A stretch of 5,820 bases of DNA from CAXDOZ01 sp963991145 (GTDB lineage Bacteria > Bacteroidota > Bacteroidia > Chitinophagales > JABDMM01): contig CAXDOZ010000136.1 in the NCBI GenBank assembly GCA_963991145.1, positions 1-5,820 of the forward strand, given 5' to 3'. The notes beneath the pieces were generated by a model. It did not search any database and was not told where the DNA came from. It saw nothing but the letters and a program-made list of their open reading frames with translations. Below are positions 1 through 5,807 of the stretch, piece after piece. How positions within the stretch are numbered: position 1 is the first letter of the stretch; every line of letters starts with the position of its first letter. A program made the translations under genes and the position numbers.

Positions 1-1106
1 TTGTTCGCCCCGAGTTAACCACCTTCTATGCTGTTCGAATCTGGGATGTCTGCGATTCCGTCTTCGTCGATCGCGATGTGATCATCAATGTTCTGCCAGC
101 ACCGGATGTTTCCGTACCGGATACACTTTATCTCTGCGAAGGAGGAATTCAGGATCTGGGCGGCAGCCCAACTTCATCAACTCCCGGAGTTAGTTACCAG
201 TGGACAGCAGTAAACCCTCAACCAGGAGTAACGCTCACTCAGGTCAATTCACCAAATGCAGTTGCAACAGTCCCTCTTGGGCAAACGGGTGTTAATCGCT
301 TTGCAATTAGGGTAACAGAGAATGGAGCAAATAACTGCTTCAGAGATGATACGGTAACCCTGATTTCCTTACCTGACCCCATACCTCAGATAGTGCCAGA
401 TTCTACCGTGTCGATTTGTTCGGGAGATCCTGTGACAATAAGTGTTCAGGGAAGCTATGCGAGCTATCAATGGTCGACGGGAGGAGCAGGGTCGAGCATT
501 ACAGTTACTACTCCAGGCAGTTACTCTGTAACCGTAACGGATGCGAATGGATGTACTGGAAGCAATTCCGGTATCAATGTAGTGGAGCAAGCTCCGATCA
601 TCTTCGATGTTGAGCCGGATACCACAGTTGATCTCGGGAGTCCGGTTGCTCTACGAACCGACCTGGACCTAAGCGCTTCAAACATTGATTCCTTCCGATG
701 GTCGCCCCCTGATTATTTGTCCTGTGAAACATGCGTGGACCCGATTGCCAGCCCTGAATTGCCCGGTTTCTACACCCTCACAGTTTACTCCTTTGGCTGT
801 GTTTACCAGGACTCTTGTTTTATCGATCTGATCTTCCCGGAGGATTACTTTATTCCAAACATGTTTACTCCAAATGGCGACGGTAACAACGATGAATTCT
901 ATATCTACTCAGCAGGAGGTATCGAGGTTGTTGAGCTCTTGATCTACAATCGTTGGGGCGAGAAAGTATACGATGGAGTTGATCCCTGGAATGGTGTTTA
1001 TAAGGAAGTATTAGTTCCTCCCGGAGTCTACACTTATGCATTCACGTTGAGCCTCTTTAATGGCACTACGGCCTATGAGAAGGGGAGTGTGACCTTAGTT
1101 CGCTAG
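1..1106 (+). CDS. C-terminal part of a large secreted surface protein with T9SS type B (gliding-motility-associated) sorting domain; 5' end outside window
   Basis: The reading frame is open from base 3 with no stop to the left edge, so the gene is truncated by the window. The in-frame GTG at 78 is not a credible start, because the 25 codons before it read as the end of a preceding module. Counting from the codon at base 3 (367 residues visible), the layout is: tail of an upstream module (about 1-33), an Ig/PKD-like module (about 34-125, containing YQW), a second one (about 128-195, with SICSGDPVTISV, YQWSTGG and YSVTVTDANGC), a third (about 200-277, with WSPPDYLSCETC) and a C-terminal domain (about 283-367). 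The last has the hallmark PNMFTPNGDGNND, YNRWGEKVYDG, PWNG, PPGVYTY and a final GSVTLVR. In this family the domain directs export through the type IX secretion system to the surface or medium. Cysteines recur once or twice per module and may form disulfides. The protein is probably an adhesin or structural surface protein; its specific ligand cannot be told. A bidirectional hairpin terminator lies 93 nt downstream. Confidence 0.93.
   Translation, partial: VRPELTTFYAVRIWDVCDSVFVDRDVIINVLPAPDVSVPDTLYLCEGGIQDLGGSPTSSTPGVSYQWTAVNPQPGVTLTQVNSPNAVATVPLGQTGVNRFAIRVTENGANNCFRDDTVTLISLPDPIPQIVPDSTVSICSGDPVTISVQGSYASYQWSTGGAGSSITVTTPGSYSVTVTDANGCTGSNSGINVVEQAPIIFDVEPDTTVDLGSPVALRTDLDLSASNIDSFRWSPPDYLSCETCVDPIASPELPGFYTLTVYSFGCVYQDSCFIDLIFPEDYFIPNMFTPNGDGNNDEFYIYSAGGIEVVELLIYNRWGEKVYDGVDPWNGVYKEVLVPPGVYTYAFTLSLFNGTTAYEKGSVTLVR
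849..1103 (+). other. T9SS type B / gliding-motility-associated C-terminal sorting domain (CHU_C-like)
   Basis: This is the last 85 codons of the secreted protein. The order of motifs is the standard one: FIPNMFTPNGDGNNDEF, a beta-rich stretch with LLIYNRWGEKVYDG, PWNG, the PPGVYTYAF strand, and a terminal beta strand GSVTLVR ending two codons after the conserved Thr-Leu. It is complete and ends at the stop, as expected for a domain read by the type IX translocon at the C-terminus. Confidence 0.93.
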
Positions 1107-1126
1107 CGAAAAAGGGATTTGAGGAC

Positions 1127-1150
1127 TTGCAGATTTGCAGATCTGCAAAT
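1127..1150 (+). repeat. 8-bp tandem array, copy 1 (3 units), containing an 18-bp perfect palindrome
   Basis: Three consecutive 8-mers, TTGCAGAT, TTGCAGAT and CTGCAAAT, fit the consensus YTGCARAT. Positions 1133-1150 form the perfect palindrome ATTTGCAGATCTGCAAAT, able to fold as a 7-bp stem with a GATC loop. The array starts 20 nt after the stop codon of the secreted-protein gene. Bases 1127-1147 are repeated exactly, in inverted orientation, at 1412-1432. There is no T-run after it, so it is not an ordinary intrinsic terminator. Function unknown. Confidence 0.85.
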
Positions 1151-1198
1151 TAAGTCTCTGCTAGGATCGACATTTAGTTTTCTATTCTTAGAATAAAG

Positions 1199-1223
1199 AA
1201 AGCCGCTTAAATGAAGCGGCTTT
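1199..1223. terminator. Bidirectional rho-independent terminator hairpin between convergent secreted-protein gene and tRNA-Leu
   Basis: A 10-bp stem (AAAGCCGCTT pairing with AAGCGGCTTT) encloses a 5-nt loop at 1209-1213. On the minus strand the stem begins three bases after the last base of tRNA-Leu and runs on into a T-rich stretch (CTTTATTC), so it should end the tRNA transcript. On the plus strand the same hairpin is followed by only a short T-run (TTTTG, partly within the stem) and can serve the secreted-protein gene 93 nt upstream. The GC-rich core AGCCGC/GCGGCT is typical of such terminators. Confidence 0.8.
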
Positions 1224-1225
1224 TG

Positions 1226-1311
1226 TGCCCAGAACAGGAGTCGAACCTGCACGCCCTAAAACGGGCACAAGGCCCTCAACCTTGCGTGTCTACCAATTCC
1301 ACCATCTGGGC
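1226..1311 (-). tRNA. tRNA-Leu, anticodon GAG
   Basis: On the minus strand the 86-nt sequence folds as a class II (long variable arm) tRNA. The acceptor stem is GCCCAGA with TCTGGGC. The D region is GGTGGAATTGGTAGACAC. The anticodon stem is CAAGG/CCTTG around the loop TTGAGGG, giving anticodon GAG at 1275-1277 (reads CUC and CUU). The variable arm is GCCC-GTTTTA-GGGC, and the T arm has loop TTCGACT. Discriminator base A is at 1226. The bases after it are CAA, so the 3' CCA is not encoded and must be added after transcription. A terminator follows directly. Confidence 0.96.
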
Positions 1312-1326
1312 TTAAAATTGGGATTG

Positions 1327-1334
1327 CAAAGAAA
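1327..1334 (-). promoter_or_regulatory. Weak candidate -7 element for tRNA-Leu
   Basis: On the minus strand the bases read TTTCTTTG, 7 of 8 matches to the Bacteroidota -7 consensus TAnnTTTG, counting the two free positions. The element ends 15 nt before the tRNA 5' end, a plausible distance for a short leader. No TTG is seen at the expected -33 distance, so the call rests on position and partial match only. Confidence 0.3.
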
Positions 1335-1380
1335 AGCATTCCAGTGAGATTTTAAAAGAAGGGAGAGATGAGTAAAAGAC

Positions 1381-1407
1381 GAATGTGGCTCGCGAATCAG
1401 CACATTC
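1381..1407 (-). terminator. Hairpin downstream of the histidine kinase gene, possible weak terminator
   Basis: GAATGTG (1381-1387) and CACATTC (1401-1407) are perfect inverted repeats. Allowing one bulged base, the pairing extends to GAATGT plus GCT with AGC plus ACATTC, nine pairs around an 8-nt loop. On the minus strand the stem is followed by GTCTTTTAC, a short T-run. It lies 45 nt beyond the kinase stop and between that gene and the tRNA-Leu promoter region, where an operon terminator would be expected. The T-run is weak, so a purely structural role is possible. Confidence 0.4.
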
Positions 1408-1410
1408 AAT

Positions 1411-1445
1411 CTGCAGATCTGCAAATCTGCAATTTTGCAAATTTG
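1411..1445 (-). repeat. 8-bp tandem array, copy 2 (4 units), inverted relative to copy 1
   Basis: The plus strand reads four consecutive 8-mers, CTGCAGAT, CTGCAAAT, CTGCAATT and TTGCAAAT, plus a partial TTG. Bases 1412-1432 are the exact reverse complement of 1127-1147. The array ends about 6 nt from the stop codon of the histidine kinase gene. Read in the direction of that gene, it presents the same 21-nt sequence that copy 1 presents downstream of the secreted-protein gene. The 8-nt period is not a multiple of three and the array is not in a plausible coding frame. Confidence 0.85.
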
Positions 1446-1451
1446 AAAAAG

Positions 1452-2963
1452 CTATCCGGCTGGAAGCAAGATCCGAAAAGTGGTCCCCTGCCCAACTGTA
1501 CTGGATTTCACGTATATCCGGCCTTTGTGATAATCTTCGATGATCCGCTTGGAAAGCGACAGACCAAGTCCCCAGCCACGCTTCTTAGTGCTGTATCCCG
1601 GTTGGAAGACTCTGCTGAATTTGCCCTGGGGAATTCCTTTTCCGGTATCGGTTACGTCGATATAGATGCGATTGTCAGTAAGCCCGGCTTCAACCGTGAT
1701 CTCACCTTCACCTTCAGTAGCATCCAGTGCATTCTTGAGCAGATTCTCTACCACCCAGTCAAAGAGCTGAGGATTGATATGCATATGCATGGTAGGAGGG
1801 TCTATAAATAGTTCGAACTTGACCTTTGAAGAGGATCGAGACTGCATATAGCTGAGGTTTCGCTCTAGCACATGCTGCACCGACATCTCCTCTAAAACCG
1901 GCTTAGAGCCGATCTTTGAGAATCGATCAGCTACCAGAGCCAATCGGTTGATATCCTTTTCAACCTCGCTCAGAACATTCATTTGTCGCCACTCTTCAGG
2001 CGGAGTTTCCTTGAGTACTTCCAGCCATGCAGTTAGAGAGGAAATAGGTGTCCCAAGCTGATGAGCCGTTTCTTTCGACATCCCCACCCAAACGCGATTC
2101 TGCTCAGCTCTTCTGCTATTGGAGAAAGCCATATAAGCCACGATCAGGAAAATGAAAATGATCCCAAGCTGGATATAAGGGTAATACTTAAGTTGATTTA
2201 GCAATGGGGAGTTCTCATAATAGATCAATCGCGTGACTCCATCTCCAAGATCAACTTCGATAGGAGGGTTTTGACCCTTCATTCCAGTCAGAACAACACG
2301 CAGATCTGAATCACTATCCTGGATATTCCCATATTCAAGAATCTGCTCCTTATCGTCAACCATGATCACTGGAACAGAGGCTGAGTTGAGAACCACCTCC
2401 GAGAAGAATGATTCTACCAGATCATTCAGAATGACCTTCAGATTTTGAAAGATCCACGAGTCGCGGTAATAGACAAATTGCTGTGCTCCACTTGGAATAT
2501 CGATCACAAGCGGCTCGTATTCATCAAACTCATTTAGCAAGGCTCCCTGAAGGTAAGAACTGTCTTCGATTCCGGGGAAGTCAATATTCCTGTAAAAGGA
2601 GATCTGATTGAACTCATCCGTGATGATCACCGGAATAGTCGTATTGGATTGGATCAGCTCACTGAGGAATGAAAGCGTTCGACTGTCTGCCTCATCTACT
2701 TTAAGAACAAGCTTGGTCGCATCGCCCCATAGCTTTGCTCTGGTTCTTTCCTGACTGGCAATAGTGGCAAAGAGCTCATTAGCCGAACTTACAAGCTCTG
2801 CCTTCTGCTCAATAGCCTGAGCCCAGAACTCAACCTGTTCCTGCTCTTTTCGGGCAATCTGCCCGGCTAAGATATTTGTGTAGTAAAGTGTTGCCCCGGC
2901 AATGATGATGGCGGTAATTAGCAGCGCTACCTTGACATTCCACTTCCTTTCGTAGATATCCAT
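1452..2963 (-). CDS. Membrane-bound sensor histidine kinase with duplicated extracytoplasmic sensor module
   Basis: A 503-residue two-component sensor kinase of the inner membrane. It has a first membrane helix at about 11-33, an extracytoplasmic region at about 34-260, and a second helix at about 262-281 (YIQLGIIFIFLIVAYMAF). An H-box follows with phospho-accepting His301 in ETAHQLGTPISSL, then a helical dimerisation segment to about 350. The ATPase domain has its N-box at N407-N411 (VVENLLKNALDA), G1 at 439-445 (DTGKGIP) and G2 at 463-468 (GWGLGL). All catalytic motifs are present. The base following the His is Gln, where most HisKA proteins have Glu or Asp; I recall HQLGTP as common in Bacteroidota kinases. 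The outer region contains two similar stretches, about 95-175 (IPVIITDE, PLVIDI, FVYYRDS) and 183-260 (VPVIMVDD, PIEVDL, LIYYENS). The gene starts 41 nt after the AsmA-like stop with no promoter visible between, so it is probably cotranscribed. No Shine-Dalgarno is evident. Signal and response regulator are unknown. Confidence 0.95.
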   Translation of the reverse strand: MDIYERKWNVKVALLITAIIIAGATLYYTNILAGQIARKEQEQVEFWAQAIEQKAELVSSANELFATIASQERTRAKLWGDATKLVLKVDEADSRTLSFLSELIQSNTTIPVIITDEFNQISFYRNIDFPGIEDSSYLQGALLNEFDEYEPLVIDIPSGAQQFVYYRDSWIFQNLKVILNDLVESFFSEVVLNSASVPVIMVDDKEQILEYGNIQDSDSDLRVVLTGMKGQNPPIEVDLGDGVTRLIYYENSPLLNQLKYYPYIQLGIIFIFLIVAYMAFSNSRRAEQNRVWVGMSKETAHQLGTPISSLTAWLEVLKETPPEEWRQMNVLSEVEKDINRLALVADRFSKIGSKPVLEEMSVQHVLERNLSYMQSRSSSKVKFELFIDPPTMHMHINPQLFDWVVENLLKNALDATEGEGEITVEAGLTDNRIYIDVTDTGKGIPQGKFSRVFQPGYSTKKRGWGLGLSLSKRIIEDYHKGRIYVKSSTVGQGTTFRILLPAG

Positions 2964-3004
2964 CTGCGATTAAATTAATGAAAGGAAATGATTGGATTGG
3001 TGAT

Positions 3005-5566
3005 TTATTGTTGACCGTCCTCATCAAAGATGAAATCCACTTCTTCAAGCGGCTCACTTTCATAAGTCTGACGTTCGATCTTGTTTGGGTCTTTCTCAAC
3101 TTCAACCTTGCCCAGGATCTCCTGCCATTCGCCTTTCTCGCCTCTGAATTCTTCTTTTATGGCTACGCCGATGGGCTTCCAGGCAAGCTCAATGCTAGGA
3201 TCATCGAGATGCCCGTACATGTGAATTGGTAGTTGAATTGCTCCTTCTTCAACCTCGTATTCTCGATAATCCGGCTTGTCCTTTTTAAATTTTGCAGCAA
3301 GGAGATGCTTAAGGCCGATGGTAAAGGTGTAGTCAATGTGATTATCGAAACCATGCCAGCCTCCTAGTTTAAGAGCGAGGTCATCTGTTTTAATATCCAT
3401 CTCAGGGATGCTCACCTTACGGTTTTGAACAGTGATCGTATTGCTTATGTCAGCAAACTGGATCTCGCTCAACTCATCAATTATGAAGCGTTTAGACAGC
3501 AGAAGGAGAGGCTCATAATTGCTTAGCACGCCATTGCTGATAGTGATCTTTGCCTGAGCAAAAAGAGATTCCTCATTCAGTTCCGAGTAATCGTCCCAGG
3601 TTACATTCATTTGAACAGTACCATTTAGGTCTCCCTGCAAATGCTTATGCGTAAGAGAAGTCTGACCAAAGTTGCCGGTCTGCCTGAAGATCTCCACGAT
3701 ATCAAGATCATTAGCCGCAATGCTGGTATTTATATTCAATGAGTTGTTCTCGGTAAAGGTCATGGAACCATTTGCTATCAGTCCACCGTTCATAGCCAAC
3801 ATTTGAAGTGGCTGGAAGGCGATTTGCGATTCTTTCAATTGCAGCTTACCGGAAACCGATTCGAAGTGAAGGGAATCAAACAGTAGATTATCAATATTCA
3901 CTGCCAGCGCTCCCTGCACATTGAATATTCGCTTCAATTCTCCCTTCTTCGTGCTGTTCTGAGCAGATGCCGTTTGGTTGATGCTAAATGTCTCAGTGAT
4001 AGTTCTGATGTCTACCTCATGAGCATCAATTCTACCATCTAACCATAGATTATGACCGCTGTGCTCAGCTTCGCCACTCAATTGAGCCAGATAGGGGCCC
4101 AGATTTCCAAGGCTACCGCTAAATCCAACTTTTGCTCCGGGTACTTTGAATGATATCGTATCAACTCCAACATGCTTTCCCTGAAAACTTAAGTCCACGA
4201 TCGGTAATTGGTAATTGATCCCTAAATGCGTTGCTGAAACCTTATTTGCAAGCAGATAACCAGAGCTTTGAATGGTTCCTGAACTAGGATTTCCCAGATC
4301 TTTCCAGGGACCTTCAACCACCAACTCATTGAAGTTCAGTTTCCCTGAAAGGTGGGTTAGAGATTCCTCTTTTATATATGGATAGAGAGCTTCGAGGTAA
4401 ACCGCTCCCTGAAGAGATAGATTGACATAAGGGTTCTTTAGGCCCTGAAGTTTTAAAGAGCCCTTTATGCTTTCACCTGCAAAGCTCGCTTCAAGATCCT
4501 TGATGTCGAGCGTTGCCTCATCGGCCGTGAGGCCAAAATCTTTAGAGTAATAGACGTTTGCGTAGAGGCTTTTGATTTCTCGGTCTACGACCGGATGATA
4601 GATCTGTCCTTTCTGCAAGTTCAATGAGCTGGCGATGAATTGATTTTCAATTCCTTTCCCGATTCCTTTCCACTGGGCTATGAATTTGTACTCACCGTCG
4701 GCATCAACGCCTTCAAATTGATCCTGAAATTCGACCGGAACCAGACCAATCAGATTTTCAATATCCCCACCGATGGCTTCGAATTCAAAATCGAAGCTGT
4801 CAGTTTCTGCAATCTGATAGTAACCCTGAGCCTGAATATCGTTTTTGGCGATGGAGATCGTAGATGGCAATAGGGTAGTGGTGCCAAGCTCTCCTTTCAC
4901 GTCCAGTTGAAGATTAAGCTCATAGGGAAGATCGAGCTCTCTGCTGGCTGAGGCAGTGAGCACACTTAATGAATGACCCTTTCCTTTAATGATCAGCTGT
5001 ATATCCTTTCCATTGATGCTGCCATCAAGATTTGCTTTCTCTAATCTGGTGCGAATATCCACTTCAGCAGGAACCGACATATATTGTACAGTCATATTCT
5101 CAAGCACCGCTTCCTGGATTGTCAATAGAAATGGCTCTTGCTTAAGGCTGTCTGGGGTGGATTTAATGATATTATAATTGGCCAGGCCATTTTCATCGAC
5201 ATAGACATTTACGCTACCATCTCTTAGGTAAACAGAGTGGAAGGAGTAATCTCCACTGATAATGTCGAATGGATTGAAGAAGAAAGCGAGCTCCTGTGCT
5301 TGCACGAATTGCTGAGCGGTTGAATCTCCCTGTCCGGTCAATTCGACATCGTAAAAACTCACTGAAGCGTATGGGAAATGGCGCAGGAAGGAGACCTCGA
5401 TATCAGGTGAAACATTGAGTTCAGTCTTGATCGACTTGTTCAGCTCCGTAATGATCACCTCCTTGATCCTATCACCGAACACAAAGGGCAATACAATTGC
5501 CACTGCCAGCAGGGTAAAGAAGGCTGCCGCCACACTCCATAGTAATCTTCTCCACTTAGACTTCAT
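3005..5566 (-). CDS. AsmA-like membrane-anchored envelope protein
   Basis: An 853-residue protein starting at the ATG at 5566 (MKSKWRRLL). The frame stays open 12 codons further to a TTG at 5602, but the ATG sits directly before the basic, then hydrophobic anchor and is the likely start. Residues about 6-31 form an N-terminal membrane helix (LLWSVAAAFFTLLAVAIVLPFVFG). After it comes the AsmA-type N-terminus, with SFLRHFPYASVSFYDVELTG, and a long beta-rich region with repeated short strands. The C-terminal AsmA-like domain (about 640-820) includes LQGDLNGTVQMNV, ISNGVLSNYEPLLLLSKRF, ITVQNRKVSIPEMDIKTDDL and GFDNHIDYTFTIGLKHLLA. The tail is acidic (DFIFDEDGQQ). AsmA-family proteins are inner-membrane anchored and reach across the envelope; they are linked to outer-membrane lipid or protein homeostasis, and a lipid-bridge role is proposed for relatives. 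The exact substrate here cannot be told. It is the first gene of a likely two-gene operon with the histidine kinase. Confidence 0.9.
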   Translation of the reverse strand: MKSKWRRLLWSVAAAFFTLLAVAIVLPFVFGDRIKEVIITELNKSIKTELNVSPDIEVSFLRHFPYASVSFYDVELTGQGDSTAQQFVQAQELAFFFNPFDIISGDYSFHSVYLRDGSVNVYVDENGLANYNIIKSTPDSLKQEPFLLTIQEAVLENMTVQYMSVPAEVDIRTRLEKANLDGSINGKDIQLIIKGKGHSLSVLTASASRELDLPYELNLQLDVKGELGTTTLLPSTISIAKNDIQAQGYYQIAETDSFDFEFEAIGGDIENLIGLVPVEFQDQFEGVDADGEYKFIAQWKGIGKGIENQFIASSLNLQKGQIYHPVVDREIKSLYANVYYSKDFGLTADEATLDIKDLEASFAGESIKGSLKLQGLKNPYVNLSLQGAVYLEALYPYIKEESLTHLSGKLNFNELVVEGPWKDLGNPSSGTIQSSGYLLANKVSATHLGINYQLPIVDLSFQGKHVGVDTISFKVPGAKVGFSGSLGNLGPYLAQLSGEAEHSGHNLWLDGRIDAHEVDIRTITETFSINQTASAQNSTKKGELKRIFNVQGALAVNIDNLLFDSLHFESVSGKLQLKESQIAFQPLQMLAMNGGLIANGSMTFTENNSLNINTSIAANDLDIVEIFRQTGNFGQTSLTHKHLQGDLNGTVQMNVTWDDYSELNEESLFAQAKITISNGVLSNYEPLLLLSKRFIIDELSEIQFADISNTITVQNRKVSIPEMDIKTDDLALKLGGWHGFDNHIDYTFTIGLKHLLAAKFKKDKPDYREYEVEEGAIQLPIHMYGHLDDPSIELAWKPIGVAIKEEFRGEKGEWQEILGKVEVEKDPNKIERQTYESEPLEEVDFIFDEDGQQ

Positions 5567-5613
5567 GCTAATAGAACGCTTTATTGATGAGCGAATGCAC
5601 AATTATCCATATA

Positions 5614-5621
5614 CAAATGTC
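5614..5621 (-). promoter_or_regulatory. Candidate -7 element for the AsmA-like / histidine kinase operon
   Basis: On the minus strand the bases read GACATTTG, one mismatch from the Bacteroidota consensus TAnnTTTG. The element lies 47 nt upstream of the ATG at 5566, giving a leader of about 40 nt. No TTG sits at the usual -33 spacing, so the assignment is tentative. If the promoter is right, the TTG at 5602 falls within the leader, which favours the ATG start. Confidence 0.35.
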
Positions 5622-5689
5622 GGGTCAAACCGGGGCTGATGGAATAGAGATTAGTCACAGAAAAATGTGGGATTGACCTGTTTTTAATG

Positions 5690-5720
5690 TTGCGTAAAAG
5701 CAAAGACATGTTTACATTTG
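5690..5720 (+). promoter_or_regulatory. Bacteroidota-type promoter of tRNA-Val
   Basis: A -33 TTG at 5690-5692 and a full -7 match TACATTTG (TAnnTTTG) at 5713-5720 are separated by 20 nt, close to the spacing known for the primary sigma factor of this phylum. The -7 element ends 12 nt before the first base of the tRNA, so transcription should start only a few bases upstream of the mature 5' end. Confidence 0.75.
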
Positions 5721-5732
5721 CACCTCCCAACC

Positions 5733-5807
5733 GGGAGCTTAGCTCAGTTGGTTCAGAGCATCTGCCTTACAAGCAGAGGGTCACAGGTTCGAATCCTGTA
5801 GCTCCCA
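5733..5807 (+). tRNA. tRNA-Val, anticodon TAC
   Basis: A 75-nt cloverleaf. The acceptor stem is GGGAGCT with AGCTCCC. The D arm is GCTC-AGTTGGTTCA-GAGC. The anticodon stem is TCTGC/GCAGA around CTTACAA, giving anticodon TAC. The variable loop is GGGTC, and the T arm is ACAGG-TTCGAAT-CCTGT with discriminator A at 5807. The next bases are CAA, so CCA is not encoded. Only 13 bases follow in the window; they are A-rich, and whether more tRNA genes follow cannot be seen. Confidence 0.97.

Noticed and set aside
369..613. Short frames on both strands inside the secreted-protein gene
   Set aside because: They overlap a strongly supported coding frame with clear domain motifs and show no sensible protein composition of their own.
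1127..1432. MITE or insertion-sequence remnant bounded by the 21-bp inverted repeats
   Set aside because: No target-site duplication or transposase fragment was seen, and the inside holds a normal tRNA with its own terminator. The repeats are explained better as tandem 8-mers at gene ends.
1127..1445. CRISPR array
   Set aside because: The units are 8 bp and contiguous, without spacers of uniform length, and there are no cas genes.
1779..1790. 12-bp palindrome ATGCATATGCAT inside the kinase gene
   Set aside because: It encodes the alternating Met-His residues 392-395 in the linker before the N-box; codon choice accounts for it, and there is no partner site nearby.
1368..1811. Plus-strand open frame of 147 codons, with an SD-like GGGAG just before its ATG
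   Set aside because: It reads through the 8-bp repeat array and then antisense to the ATPase domain of the histidine kinase. Its protein has no recognisable features, and the opposite frame carries all kinase catalytic motifs.
2830..3354. Small frames at 2830-3105 (-), 2978-3232 (+) and 3163-3354 (-) around the AsmA-like/kinase junction
   Set aside because: They are alternate-frame shadows of the two large genes; the 41-nt gap itself is too short for a gene.
4640..5639. Plus-strand frames at 4640-4873, 4989-5177 and 5415-5639
   Set aside because: They are antisense to the AsmA-like gene, whose frame is continuous and has a clear anchor and C-terminal domain. No independent start signals were seen.
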